A stretch of DNA of 64,000 nt. Origin: Streptomyces sp. NBC_01224. GTDB lineage: Bacteria; Actinomycetota; Actinomycetes; Streptomycetales; Streptomycetaceae. The first letter of the stretch is position 1. Every line of letters starts with the position of its first letter. The DNA is taken from the NCBI RefSeq assembly GCF_036002945.1, contig NZ_CP108529.1:1426001-1490000 (forward strand). Direction: 5' to 3'. Below the pieces are notes generated by a model. That model saw only the letters and a list, made by a program, of their open reading frames with translations. It was not told the DNA's origin and searched no databases. The position numbers and the translations under genes are program-made. Shown piece by piece: positions 40,622-49,961 of the stretch.

Positions 40622-42445
40622 TTGCGCGAGTTCACTGTCCCACCCATGGCGGCCGCGCCCCTCGTAGGCGGGCTGGCCGATGTGGTGTTCGACTACGCCG
40701 AGGAAGATCCGCACCGGGTCGCGCTCGGCCGAAAAGACGCGAGCGGACGCTGGCAGGATGTCACTGCGGCAACGTTCCGCGACGAGGTGCTGGCGCTCGC
40801 CAAGGGGCTGATCGCGCACGGCGTCAGATTCGGCGACCGGGTGGCCCTGATGTCGCGTACGCGTTACGAGTGGACGCTCCTCGACTTCGCGCTGTGGACG
40901 GTCGGCGCCCAGTCCGTACCGGTCTATCCGACGTCCTCGGCCGAACAGGTCTTCTGGATGCTGCACGACGCCGATGTGTCCGCCATCGTGGTCGAGCACG
41001 AGGACCATGCGATGACGCTCGCGTCGGTGATCGACCGGCTGCCGCAGCTCAAGCGGCTCTGGCAGTTGGACGCCGACGCGGTGACCGAGCTCGTCGACGC
41101 GGGCGCCCATGTCGAGGACGAGGTGGTGCACCGCCACCGGCGCGCGGTGACGCCCGAGTCGGTGGCGACCATCATCTACACCTCGGGCACGACCGGACGC
41201 CCCAAGGGCTGCGTGATCACGCATGCCAACTTCATGTTCGAGACGGACACCATGGCCGCCCGCTGGGAGTCGGTCTTCCACTCCAGGCCGGGCGACGAGG
41301 CGGCGACCCTGCTCTTCCTGCCCCTGGCGCATGTCTTCGGCAGGATGGTGGAGCTCGCCGCGGTCCGCGGCCGGGTGAAGCTGGGCCATCAGCCGGAGTT
41401 GTCGGCGAAGGCCCTGATGCCTGACCTGGTGTCGTTCCGGCCGACGTTCATCCTGGCGGTGCCGTACATCTTCGAGAAGGTCTTCAACGCCGCCCGGCGC
41501 AAGGCCGAGGCGGATGGCCGGGTCGGGCCGTTCGACAAGGCCGTGGACATCGCGGTGAAGTACGCCGAGGCGACGGAGGCGCGGGCGTTCGGGACCGGTC
41601 CGGGGCCGTCCGCCGGGCTGCGGATGCAGCACCAGTTCTTCGACAAGGTCGTGTACAAGAAGGTGCGCGAGGCGATGGGCGGCCGGATCCGGCACGCCAT
41701 GTCCGGCGGCTCGGGGATGGAGCGGCAGCTCGGGCTGTTCTTCGAAGGGGCGGGCGTCACGGTGTACGAGGGGTACGGGCTGACCGAGTCGACCGCGGCG
41801 GCCACCGCCAATCCGCCGGAGCGCACCCGGTACGGCACGGTCGGGCAGCCGATCCCCGGCACCACTGTGCACATCGCCGAGGACGGCGAGGTGTGGGTGC
41901 ACGGCGGCAATGTTTTCGCGGGCTATCTCGGCGACCCGAAGGCCACCGACGCGGTACTGCGCGAGGGCTGGCTGGCCACCGGGGACCTGGGGGCGCTCGA
42001 CGAGGACGGCTATCTGACGATCACCGGGCGGAAGAAGGAGATCCTGGTGACGTCCGGCGGCAAGAGTGTCTCGCCGGCCGGTCTGGAGGAGCGGGTGCGG
42101 GCACATCCGCTGGTCGCGCAGTGCATCGCGGTCGGCAACGACCGGCCGTACATCGCGGCCCTGGTCACGGTCGACCAGGAGTCGGTGGACCACTGGCTCT
42201 CCATGCAGGGGCGGCCACCCATGAGGCCGGGGGATCTGGTGCGGGATCCGGACCTGGAGATGGAGGTCCGGCGCGCGGTGGTGGCCGCCAACACGGCAGT
42301 GTCGCAGGCCGAGTCGATCCGTACGTTCCGGATTCTGGCTCATCCGTTCAGCGAGGAGCACGGTCTGCTCACGCCGTCCCTGAAGCTGAAGCGCAAGGCG
42401 ATCGAGACCGCGTACGCGGCGGAGGTCGACGCGCTGTACCGCTGA
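40622..42445 (+). CDS. Long-chain fatty acid-CoA ligase (AMP-forming)
   Basis: 607 residues. The AMP-binding P-loop is IIYTSGTTGRPKGCVITHANF. YEGYGLTESTAA is the A5 motif, ATGDLGALDEDGYLTITGRKKEILVTSGGKSVSP covers A7-A8 and the C-terminal hinge, and the final Lys region is TPSLKLKRKAIETAY. It activates fatty acids as acyl-AMP and forms acyl-CoA. The start is the TTG at 40622 (LREFTVPPM) after AAGGAGCAGG. It is monocistronic and ends in a terminator shared with the convergent gene. Confidence 0.92.
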   Translation: MREFTVPPMAAAPLVGGLADVVFDYAEEDPHRVALGRKDASGRWQDVTAATFRDEVLALAKGLIAHGVRFGDRVALMSRTRYEWTLLDFALWTVGAQSVPVYPTSSAEQVFWMLHDADVSAIVVEHEDHAMTLASVIDRLPQLKRLWQLDADAVTELVDAGAHVEDEVVHRHRRAVTPESVATIIYTSGTTGRPKGCVITHANFMFETDTMAARWESVFHSRPGDEAATLLFLPLAHVFGRMVELAAVRGRVKLGHQPELSAKALMPDLVSFRPTFILAVPYIFEKVFNAARRKAEADGRVGPFDKAVDIAVKYAEATEARAFGTGPGPSAGLRMQHQFFDKVVYKKVREAMGGRIRHAMSGGSGMERQLGLFFEGAGVTVYEGYGLTESTAAATANPPERTRYGTVGQPIPGTTVHIAEDGEVWVHGGNVFAGYLGDPKATDAVLREGWLATGDLGALDEDGYLTITGRKKEILVTSGGKSVSPAGLEERVRAHPLVAQCIAVGNDRPYIAALVTVDQESVDHWLSMQGRPPMRPGDLVRDPDLEMEVRRAVVAANTAVSQAESIRTFRILAHPFSEEHGLLTPSLKLKRKAIETAYAAEVDALYR

Positions 42446-42464
42446 GGCACGGCCGTGCCTCAGC
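42441..42464. terminator. Bidirectional terminator overlapping the ligase stop
   Basis: The perfect 24-bp palindrome has half-site GCTGAGGCACGG and no spacer. It covers the ligase stop codon and lies 13 bases past the stop of the convergent gene. Confidence 0.65.
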
Positions 42465-42477
42465 GGTCGAGCGCGTG

Positions 42478-44541
42478 CTAGCTGATCGAGATGCGGAACA
42501 GCTTGTCCGCTCCGTCCGGTTCGCCTCCGTTGTTGTCGCAGTTGGTGGTGGAGAGCCAGAGCTGGTCCTGGCCGGGCACCTTGGTGACCGTGCGCAGCCG
42601 CCCGTACGTGCCGACGTAGTACGCGGTCGGCGTGCCGAGGTTCTCGGTGTCACCGGTGATCGGCACCCGCCACAGCCGTTCGCCCTTCAGCGCGGCCATG
42701 TAGATGACATTTCGGACGATGGCGATCCCGCTGGGCGACGCCTCGGAGACGTTCCAGGTCTTCTTCGGGTTGGTCATGCCGGCGGTGGAGCAGCTGCCCT
42801 CGCAGACGGGCCAGCCGTAGTTGTTGCCCGGCTTGATGAGGTTGAGCTCGTCCTTCTTGCTGTCGCCGAACTCCGCCTCCCACAGGCGTCCTTTGCCGTC
42901 GAAGGCGAGGCCCTGCGGGTTGCGGTGGCCGTAGCTGTAGACGTAGTTGCCGAACGGGTTGCCGGGGGCGGCCTTGCCGTCCGTGGTCATCCGGAGGATC
43001 TTGCCGTTGAGCGAGTTCTTGTCCTGCGCGAGGTCGGGGGTCTGGGCTTCGCCGGTCGACGCGTAGAGATAGCCGTCGGGGCCGAAGGCGAGCCGTCCGC
43101 CGTTGTGGTACCTGCTCTTCTTGATCCCCTGGAGCAGGACCGTGTATCCGCCGAGCGAGCTGCCGTCGTATGTCATGCGGGCGACGCGGTTGCCCTCGGA
43201 CGCGGTGTGCATGAAGTACACGTAGTGGTTGGTGGACCACTTGGGGTCGACGGCGACACCGAGCAGGCCTCCCTCACCGTTGGTCGTGACGGCGCCCGGC
43301 ACGGTGCCGACCTGGGTCCTGGTGCCGCCGGGGGTGACCTTGAAGACCTTGAAGCTGTCCCGTTCGGTCACCAGCGCGGTCTTGCCGTCGGGCATCCAGT
43401 AGGTGCCCCAGGGGATGGACCAGCCGGTGGAAACGGTGGCGATGTCCGACGGTACGCCGCCGTCGGTGGCGCAGGCCGAGGTGTTGAAGGTGACCGTGTT
43501 GCTCGGAGGCGAGGCATTGCCCGCCGCGTCCTTGGCAACGACGTCCAGGGTGTACGGGCTGGCGCAGGCGAGCCCGGTGAGGGTGGTCGTGGTGGCCGGC
43601 GGGGTGCCGGTCACGGCCTTGTAGACGGTGCTGCCGCTGCGTATCTCGTAGGCGGTGACGGCCTTGTTGTCCGTCGACGCTCCCCAGTTCAGGACAACGC
43701 TGTTCGCGGTGAGGCCCGAGGTGGACAGGGTGCCGGGTGCCGAGGGCGCGGTGGTGTCGGAGCTGGGCAGGGTGGTGCAGTCCACGATCGGGCTGACCGA
43801 CGACACATTGCCGGCCGCGTCACGCGCGAACAGTGTGATGTTGTACGTGGTATTGGGGGTGAGCCCGGTCAGATTCTTCGTCGTGGCGGTGCCCGCCGCC
43901 TCCGCGAACTTGTTGCCGTGTTCGTAGATGTCGTACGCGGCGACGCCCACGTTGTCGGTGGCGGCGTCCCAGTTCAGCGTGAGGCTGTTCTCGGTAATCG
44001 CCGAGCAGCTGGGCCGGCCGGGCGGGGTGGGTGCTTGTGTGTCCGACGAGGTGACCGTGAAGTCGATGTAGTCGAGGTTGGGCAGCCCGTTGGCCGTCGT
44101 GGACGTCAGCCGGATCTTGTTGCTGCCTGCCTTGACCGGGGTGGTCAGGGTGGAGGTGGCCCAGATGTTCCAGTCGGCGGTGGCGTCGAAGGCGCGGGCG
44201 GCCGAGACGACCGTGCCGCCCACGGCGACATCCGCGGGCCGGCCGGCCGTCGTGCCGTTGGAGTACCGGATGGCAATCTGTCCGGTCCCGGCAGAGGCCG
44301 CGGTGACCGTGAACTCCACATAGCTGCCGACGACATTGTCGCCGTTGACGAAGCCTGTCCCGGAGTAGCCGGAGTGGTTGGACTCGGCGGCGCCCTGGAC
44401 GATCGTCGCGGACTCCGCCTCGTACCGGGTGGCCGCCGCGGAGGCGGACTGCGGCACCGCCTGCACCAGGCCGGTACAGAGCAGCATGACCGCGAGCGCG
44501 GCCACTCTTCCTCGTAACGTGGTGAGTGTGCTGGCCTTCAT
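42478..44541 (-). CDS. Secreted sugar dehydrogenase-like protein with CBM35 and two FN3 domains
   Basis: 687 residues with a signal peptide. A CBM35-like module (about 33-160: RYEAESATIVQGAAESNHSGYSG...) is followed by two FN3 domains (about 165-335), then a glucose/sorbosone-dehydrogenase-like propeller (about 345-687) with YGHRNPQGLAFD and GGRLAFGPDGYLYASTGE. It would oxidise a sugar on a polysaccharide surface, probably with PQQ. It is the third gene of a secreted operon, 11 bases after the GH8 gene. Confidence 0.88.
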   Translation of the reverse strand: MKASTLTTLRGRVAALAVMLLCTGLVQAVPQSASAAATRYEAESATIVQGAAESNHSGYSGTGFVNGDNVVGSYVEFTVTAASAGTGQIAIRYSNGTTAGRPADVAVGGTVVSAARAFDATADWNIWATSTLTTPVKAGSNKIRLTSTTANGLPNLDYIDFTVTSSDTQAPTPPGRPSCSAITENSLTLNWDAATDNVGVAAYDIYEHGNKFAEAAGTATTKNLTGLTPNTTYNITLFARDAAGNVSSVSPIVDCTTLPSSDTTAPSAPGTLSTSGLTANSVVLNWGASTDNKAVTAYEIRSGSTVYKAVTGTPPATTTTLTGLACASPYTLDVVAKDAAGNASPPSNTVTFNTSACATDGGVPSDIATVSTGWSIPWGTYWMPDGKTALVTERDSFKVFKVTPGGTRTQVGTVPGAVTTNGEGGLLGVAVDPKWSTNHYVYFMHTASEGNRVARMTYDGSSLGGYTVLLQGIKKSRYHNGGRLAFGPDGYLYASTGEAQTPDLAQDKNSLNGKILRMTTDGKAAPGNPFGNYVYSYGHRNPQGLAFDGKGRLWEAEFGDSKKDELNLIKPGNNYGWPVCEGSCSTAGMTNPKKTWNVSEASPSGIAIVRNVIYMAALKGERLWRVPITGDTENLGTPTAYYVGTYGRLRTVTKVPGQDQLWLSTTNCDNNGGEPDGADKLFRISIS

Positions 44542-44552
44542 CTGAACCTCCT

Positions 44553-46193
44553 TCAGGGAACCCAGTAGTTGCCGGATGCGACGATCATCGACTGCAGCTG
44601 GACGCTCCCGCCGTAGTAGAGCTGTGGGTCGATCGAGGTGGCGGCGAGCTTGCTCCAGAGCGCGTCGAGCCAGGCCTGGGAGCCGGGGTCGGTCAACGCG
44701 GTCACGACGAACGGGGCGGTGAACGCCATGTCGTCGCCGCTGTCGTACGCCGTGCCGTTCAGGTGGTAGCCGGTGACGATCCTGTTCGGGTCGCCGCCGG
44801 TCTTGGACTTGATCCAGGAGTTGAGCTTGCGCGCCGAGGCGAGCGAGGCCGCGTCCCCGCTGGTGACGGCGTCCGCGCCGATGCGCCACGGGTCGCGGCA
44901 GGCGTTCCAGGAGTAGTCGCCGTCGTTGGGGCCTTCGAGCACCTCACCCGCAGCGGGCTTGGGCGTGGTGTTCGTGTTGACGACGAAGTCTGCCAACAGG
45001 CCGGTATTCGACGCGTACTTGGACTGCTGAGTGGTGATCAGTTTCTGATGGGCAGTGCGCACGGTGTCCCAGGTGCTGTCGCCCGTGGCCGTCTTGAAGG
45101 CGCGGAAGTGGTCGATCAGCCAGTCCGAGGAGCGGGTCATCCAGTAGTGGGACTCACCGGAGTCCGACCAGTCACCGAGCAGCATGAGGTGGGTGGTCGG
45201 GTTGACCTCGCTCTTCTTGATGGCGTTGATGTGCTTGACCGCGAGATCCTTGTAGTTGTACGTGCCTGTGGATCCCCACTGCTTGTCGGCGAGGAGCAGC
45301 CCGTAGGCGACGTCGAGGTCCCCGTCCGTCGCCGAGTCGGAGCCGTCGACGCTCTTGCAGGACGTGTCCTGCTCGGCAGCGAGAAGGTTGGTGTTGTTGA
45401 CCGAGGGGTGCGCGAGCATGTACTTCACCATGCCGTCGAAGACGGTCTTCGCCTCCGGGTCGGCTCCTGCCATCGTCGCGGTGACGACCATGCCGTAGCC
45501 CTGGGCCTCGGCGACGTAGGGGTGGTCGGCGTCCGGCGAGATGACCTCGTACCAGCCGTTGCCGCAGTTCTTCCTGACGAACGCGGACTTCCAGGCGTTG
45601 TACGTCTTGATCACGGCCTGGTCGAGCGCGGACTGTGAGTCGGTCGGCTTCAGCGTCCCAGCGGCGTACGGGAACCGGTGGCTGCCGAAGGGCACTGCGG
45701 GACCACCGGCGGCGGTGTCCTGGCTGTCCAGGTAGTCGAGGTTGGGGCCTCCGTTCGCCGTGGTCGCGGTGGCACGGATCGTGTTGGTTCCGGCGACGAG
45801 CTGGGCGGCGACGGTCTTTGTCGCCCAGGTGTCCCAGGAGCCGGTCCCGTTGAAGGCTGCCCCGGAGGCGACGACCGTACCGTTGACGCTGATGTCCATC
45901 GGGCGGTTGGTGGTCGTACCGTTGGCGTAGCGGATGGCGAGCGAGGTGCTGCCCGCGGTGGCGTTCACCGTGAACTCCACCGACGAGCCGGCGACGTTTG
46001 TGTAGTCGACGAAGCCGGTGCCGGAGTAGCCGGTGTGATTCGTCGCCACGGCCGCCTGGGAGAGCGTCGCACCCTCCGCCTCGTAACGGGTGCCCGCGGC
46101 GGCCGCGGGCGGCGCAGCGAGCAGGGGCAGCAACAGTCCGGCGGCAGCGAGGGCCGTCCCGCCGAGGGTTCGTATTCTCGTGGTGGTACGCAT
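44553..46193 (-). CDS. Secreted GH8 glycoside hydrolase with CBM35
   Basis: 546 residues: signal peptide, CBM35-like module (about 33-160), then a glycoside hydrolase family 8 domain. YVAEAQGYGMVVTATMAGADPEAKTVFDGMVKYML holds the proton-donor Glu, and ATDGDLDVAYGLLLADKQWG is the GH8 signature with the second acid. GH8 enzymes are endo-chitosanases, endoglucanases or lichenases. The linked GH18 gene and the CsnR-like box favour chitosan. It starts 9 bases after the GH18 stop. Confidence 0.88.
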   Translation of the reverse strand: MRTTTRIRTLGGTALAAAGLLLPLLAAPPAAAAGTRYEAEGATLSQAAVATNHTGYSGTGFVDYTNVAGSSVEFTVNATAGSTSLAIRYANGTTTNRPMDISVNGTVVASGAAFNGTGSWDTWATKTVAAQLVAGTNTIRATATTANGGPNLDYLDSQDTAAGGPAVPFGSHRFPYAAGTLKPTDSQSALDQAVIKTYNAWKSAFVRKNCGNGWYEVISPDADHPYVAEAQGYGMVVTATMAGADPEAKTVFDGMVKYMLAHPSVNNTNLLAAEQDTSCKSVDGSDSATDGDLDVAYGLLLADKQWGSTGTYNYKDLAVKHINAIKKSEVNPTTHLMLLGDWSDSGESHYWMTRSSDWLIDHFRAFKTATGDSTWDTVRTAHQKLITTQQSKYASNTGLLADFVVNTNTTPKPAAGEVLEGPNDGDYSWNACRDPWRIGADAVTSGDAASLASARKLNSWIKSKTGGDPNRIVTGYHLNGTAYDSGDDMAFTAPFVVTALTDPGSQAWLDALWSKLAATSIDPQLYYGGSVQLQSMIVASGNYWVP

Positions 46194-46202
46194 CGAACCT
46201 CC

Positions 46203-47585
46203 TCAGCCCTTGTACTGGACGACGATCTTGGTGAAGTCGTACGGGGACTGGGAAACCCCGCTGCAGGCGTCCGCGTCGTTGCCCAAGCCGCAGGCGCGGT
46301 CCCGGTTGACGGACCAGAAGGCGAAGCGCGCGATGTGGTGCTGCTGCGCGTAGCCGAGGATCGTTCTGAAGTCGGTGGTGGTGACGGTCTCGTCCGACTC
46401 GTCGGTCTTCCCGTTCATCGAGGAGACCCCGATGTGCCGGTAGGCCGCGTCGTCGCTGTACCCGTACGCGCTCTTGACCGCGGCCTTCAGTCCGTCGAGC
46501 GCGCCGACCGTGGCCGAGCCCATGGTGCCGGTGTGCCCGCCGAAGTCGAACGGCATGATCACCCAGCCGTCGTTGGCGAGGCCCGCTGCCGCTCCCCGCT
46601 TGATGAGGTCCTTGCCGTTGGCGTCGGGGCCGGTCGGCGTGGTCCCCATGGTCACGTACGTCACGATGCCCGGGTTGTCGTTCTTGACGATCTTCAGGGC
46701 GTCGACCACCCGCTGCCGCACCGTGGCGTTGGAGAACTCGGTGTCCTCGATGTCGATGTCCAGCGCCTTCAGGTGGTACGCGTTGATCACCTTCTGGTAT
46801 GCCCCGGCGAGCGCGGCGGCGCTGGAACACTTCTCACCGAGCTTGTTGCCGCTCCAGCCACCCGCCGAGATGACGATGTCGCCGCCGGCCGCCCGGATGG
46901 AGTTGATGGCCGCCTGGTCCGAGCCGCCGGTCAGTGCCCGGTCGCCGTCCCACTTCGGGTTGCAGGTGCCGTCCGAGAGGATGAAGGCCAGCGTGAACCA
47001 CTTCACCCCCGTCGCCGCCATCACATCGGTGGGCTTCTGCGGGTTCCCCCAGCCGAGGTACTCGTACGGGGCCGCGGCCATCGCGCCGGGGCCCGCTGCC
47101 GTCGTACCGGTGGTCAGGGAGTCGATGTTGGGGCCGCCGTTCGCCGTGGTGGCCGTGGCCCGGACGGTGTTGGCACCCGCCTTCAGTGTGACGGCGACCT
47201 GGGCGGTGGCCCAACTGTCCCACGACCCGGTGCCGTTGAACGCCTTGCCCGCGGCAACGGTGACGCCGTTCACGGAGATGTCCAGCGGGCGGTTGGTGGT
47301 GGTGCCGTTGGCGTAGCGCAGGTCGAACGTGGTGGAGCCGGCGGTGTCGGCGTCAACGGTCCACTCGATGTAGCCGCCGGCGACATTGGTGTAGTCGACG
47401 AAGCCGGTGCCGGTGAATCCGGTGTGGTTCGTCGCCACGGCCGCCCGGTACAGGCTCGCGTTCTCGGCCTCGTACGCGGCCGTGGCGGCTGAGGCCTTCG
47501 GGAGGTGGGCGAGCAGGGGCAGAAGCAGACAGCTGAGTCCGGCGAAGACGGCCACGATGCGGCGTGGGGGTGCGGCAGGGTGCAC
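46203..47585 (-). CDS. Secreted GH18 chitinase-like protein with CBM35
   Basis: 460 residues from GTG 47585. Signal peptide, CBM35-like module (about 33-160), then a GH18 barrel with DIVISAGGWSGNKLG and the catalytic DxDxE motif ALDIDIEDTE, whose Glu is the proton donor. The C-terminal barrel has IARFAFWSVNRDRACG. It would cleave chitin or an N-acetylglucosamine polymer. First gene of the operon, under a CsnR-like palindrome. Confidence 0.88.
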   Translation of the reverse strand: MHPAAPPRRIVAVFAGLSCLLLPLLAHLPKASAATAAYEAENASLYRAAVATNHTGFTGTGFVDYTNVAGGYIEWTVDADTAGSTTFDLRYANGTTTNRPLDISVNGVTVAAGKAFNGTGSWDSWATAQVAVTLKAGANTVRATATTANGGPNIDSLTTGTTAAGPGAMAAAPYEYLGWGNPQKPTDVMAATGVKWFTLAFILSDGTCNPKWDGDRALTGGSDQAAINSIRAAGGDIVISAGGWSGNKLGEKCSSAAALAGAYQKVINAYHLKALDIDIEDTEFSNATVRQRVVDALKIVKNDNPGIVTYVTMGTTPTGPDANGKDLIKRGAAAGLANDGWVIMPFDFGGHTGTMGSATVGALDGLKAAVKSAYGYSDDAAYRHIGVSSMNGKTDESDETVTTTDFRTILGYAQQHHIARFAFWSVNRDRACGLGNDADACSGVSQSPYDFTKIVVQYKG

Positions 47586-47605
47586 GGTGATCCCTTCGGT
47601 TCGAC

Positions 47606-47624
47606 GTTAGGAAAGGTTCCTAAC
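47606..47624. promoter_or_regulatory. CsnR-like ROK operator
   Basis: GTTAGGAAAGGTTCCTAAC is a palindrome with 8-base arms, 21 bases upstream of the GH18 start. Its core AGGAAAGGTTCCT differs by one base from the AGGAAAGTTTCCT box bound by the ROK repressor CsnR at the chitosanase gene csnA of S. lividans. It should control all three genes of the operon. Confidence 0.7.
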
Positions 47625-48259
47625 CAACACTGCATGGGATTCCCTGGGGCTCGTTCTGTCAATGCCCCGCGTGGGCCCAAATGCCAGAAGCTGCAGGCAG
47701 GTTGGGCCGACCTTGGGCAGCCCGGAGGGGCGACGGGGTCACCCCGCCGCCCCGCGTCCGAGAGGACGTTCCACCTCCTGTCGAGGTGGTCGGGCCGCGC
47801 ACGGTGACCCTTCCGGTGCCGGACGCCGATGTCGCGTTGCCGTTGTCCGTGGATCAGCTCCTCAGACCAGTTGGCAGCCGCGCATGCCGGTGAGCCGAAG
47901 ATGGGTGTCCTGCAGCGATCCCGAGGTGTCGCCGAGCGGCCGGTAGATGCCCTACTTGGGCCGTACACGGTCGACCAGTACGGCGCGGGCTGCGGTGATC
48001 AGTCTCCTGAACGGGTGGTGCTCCGATGTCTTCTTGCGATCAGACATAAGCCGTACCAGCCTTCCTGAGATGGGGGTTCAGGATTGAGTGGGGCGTGGCC
48101 GTTCTCGCCGCGGCGACCAACTGTTGCGTTCACAAGAGTGTTCACTGTTCAGTGATGTGCTCCAGAGTTACGTCTTGACGAGACTCGGTCAATGGCTCGG
48201 ACCGGATGAGGTCCTAGCAATATCGAGCCGGTGTCGCGTCGATCCCTGGCGGAGCAGTA
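47625..48259. other. Region without a convincing gene
   Basis: The plus frame near 47757-47890 (VREDVPPPVEVVGPRTVTLPVPDADVALPLSVDQLLRPV) reads like real protein but has no recognisable start or family, and is probably a gene end or remnant. The rest, to 48259, shows nothing I can name. Confidence 0.4.
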
Positions 48260-48295
48260 ACGACCTCGCCCACTGCCAGTCGCGGGCGAGGTCGT
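48260..48295. repeat. Hairpin related to the inverted-repeat element at 49796
   Basis: The 12-bp arms ACGACCTCGCCC and GGGCGAGGTCGT enclose a 12-base loop. The right arm with its flank (CACTGCCAGTCGCGGGCGAG) nearly matches the right end of the 166-bp element at 49796-49961, so this looks like a collapsed copy. Confidence 0.55.
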
Positions 48296-48391
48296 AAGGC
48301 GTTGCCGAACGTAAGGTCGGCAGGGAATGCATCGCGCCCCGTGATCGTTGAGCATGAGAATCCCAACCGACGACGTAAGGATCGACCGCTC

Positions 48392-49228
48392 GTGAGCAAG
48401 GTCCCCTCCATCACCCTCAACAACGGCGTCGAAATGCCGCAGCTCGGTTTCGGTGTCTGGCAGGTGCCGGACAACGAGGCCGTGAAGGCGGTCGCGACAG
48501 CCATCGAGTCCGGGTACCGGAGCATCGACACCGCCGCGATCTACGAGAACGAAGAGGGCACGGGCAGGGCCGTCGCAGCCTCCGGTGTCGCCCGCGAGGA
48601 GCTCTTCGTCACGACGAAGCTGTGGAACGCCGACCAGGGCTACGACTCCACCCTGCGCGCCTTCGACACCTCGCTCGACAAGCTGGGTCTGGACTACGTC
48701 GATCTGTATCTGATCCACTGGCCGGTGCCGGCCAAGGACGCGTACATCGACACGTACAAGGCCTTCGAGAAGATCTACTCCGAGGGCCGCGCGAAGGCCA
48801 TCGGTGTCTCGAACTTCCTGCCCGAGCACCTGGAGCGCCTGCTCGGCGAGACCTCCGTGGTTCCGGTGATCAACCAGATCGAGCTCCATCCGCAGCTCCA
48901 GCAGGCCGAGTCGCGCGCCTTGCACGCCAAACACGGCATCGCGACCGAGGCTTGGTCGCCGCTGGGTCAGGGCAAGGGCCTCCTGGAGGTCCCGACGGTC
49001 GTCGCGATCGCCCAGAAGCATGGCCGCACACCAGCCCAGGCGGTGCTCCGCTGGCACATCCAGACCGGCAATGTGGTGATCCCGAAGTCCGTGACGCCGT
49101 CCCGGATCGTGGAGAACCTCGATGTGTTCGGCTTCGAGCTGGACGCCGACGACCTGGCCGCGTTCGCCGCACTGGACGAGGGCAAGCGTCTCGGCCCGAA
49201 CCCGGGCGAGTTCAACCTCGGCGCCTGA
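48392..49228 (+). CDS. Aldo/keto reductase (2,5-diketo-D-gluconate reductase type)
   Basis: 278 residues from GTG 48392, after a GTAAGGAT site. SIDTAAIYENEEGTG gives the catalytic Asp and Tyr, FVTTKLWN the Lys, and LYLIHWPVP the His. GVSNFLPEHL, INQIELHPQLQQ and VVIPKSVTPSRIVENLDVFGF are the usual barrel and NADPH-binding blocks. It reduces small aldehydes and ketones. It stands alone ahead of the lectin gene. Confidence 0.92.
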   Translation: MSKVPSITLNNGVEMPQLGFGVWQVPDNEAVKAVATAIESGYRSIDTAAIYENEEGTGRAVAASGVAREELFVTTKLWNADQGYDSTLRAFDTSLDKLGLDYVDLYLIHWPVPAKDAYIDTYKAFEKIYSEGRAKAIGVSNFLPEHLERLLGETSVVPVINQIELHPQLQQAESRALHAKHGIATEAWSPLGQGKGLLEVPTVVAIAQKHGRTPAQAVLRWHIQTGNVVIPKSVTPSRIVENLDVFGFELDADDLAAFAALDEGKRLGPNPGEFNLGA

Positions 49229-49315
49229 GCCGTGCCGCTGCTCCGTTGAAGTACGCAGACCGCCGCCCGACTGCCGAGCCGGGCGGCGGTCTGCTGCCCA
49301 GGAAGGAACCGGAAC

Positions 49316-49798
49316 ATGAGCGGGAACACCGCGCCCGTCGTCGCGGCGGGCCGCTACCGGCTGCGCAATGTGGGCAGCGGGCTGTTGCTGGAGGTGTACG
49401 GCTCCGCCAAGGGCGCAGGCGCCCCGGTGCAGCAGGGCGAGGAGAGCGGTTCGGCGGCCCAGCACTGGGAGCTGACGCCCGTGCACGAGGGTGCCGCACT
49501 GTACCACCTGGTCAATGTCCACAGCGGCAAGCGGCTGGATGTCGCCAATGCCTCCACCGAGAACGGCGCCATGGTCCAGCAGTGGCGGGCCAACAACTAC
49601 GGCGCCCAGGAATGGCTGATCGAGCAGCACCTGGAGGCGCCGGGGGTGGTGACCCTGGTCAGTTTCATCAGCGGGCTCGTCCTCGAAGTGGCCGATGGCA
49701 GCACGGTGGACGGTGCCCGCGTCCAGCAATGGGAGGACACCGACTCCCCCGGCCAGTGGTGGCAGTTGGAGCCGGTGCCGGACACACCCATGGTCTAA
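49316..49798 (+). CDS. Ricin-type beta-trefoil lectin domain protein
   Basis: 160 residues, made of a single beta-trefoil with three repeats: YRLRNVGSGLLLEVYGSAKGAGAPVQQG, YHLVNVHSGKRLDVANASTENGAMVQQW and LVSFISGLVLEVADGSTVDGARVQQW, each with the QxW-type core. No signal peptide is seen, which is unusual for a carbohydrate-binding domain. Start ATG 49316. The stop TAA is the first triplet of an inverted-repeat element, so the original C-terminus may have been altered, but the trefoil is complete. Confidence 0.87.
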   Translation: MSGNTAPVVAAGRYRLRNVGSGLLLEVYGSAKGAGAPVQQGEESGSAAQHWELTPVHEGAALYHLVNVHSGKRLDVANASTENGAMVQQWRANNYGAQEWLIEQHLEAPGVVTLVSFISGLVLEVADGSTVDGARVQQWEDTDSPGQWWQLEPVPDTPMV

Positions 49799-49961
49799 CG
49801 ACCTCGCCCGCGATTGTCAGCGGCGTCGCGGTGTCCGGGACCTCCACCTCCGGCGTTGTCGTCAGTCGCCGACGCTCCGCGTCGACTCCCTCCTCCGCCT
49901 TGGATTCGAAGGCCCCGGACACCGCTCCTTCCCCCACTGCCAATCGTGGGCGAGGTCGTAA
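49796..49961. mobile_element. 166-bp MITE-like inverted-repeat element
   Basis: The ends CGACCTCGCCCGCGATTG (49799-49816) and CAATCGTGGGCGAGGTCG (49941-49958) form an 18-bp terminal inverted repeat with one mismatch. An inner pair, GTGTCCGGG (49831) and CCCGGACAC (49914), lies within. There is no coding sequence. The left end supplies the lectin stop codon. A shortened relative lies at 48260-48295. Size and structure fit a miniature inverted-repeat transposable element. Confidence 0.6.

Noticed and set aside
41893..44517. 874-codon plus-strand open frame over the secreted dehydrogenase
   Set aside because: Rich in Gly/Val/Arg without motifs; it spans both the ligase gene and the antisense of a clear CBM35/FN3/GSDH gene.
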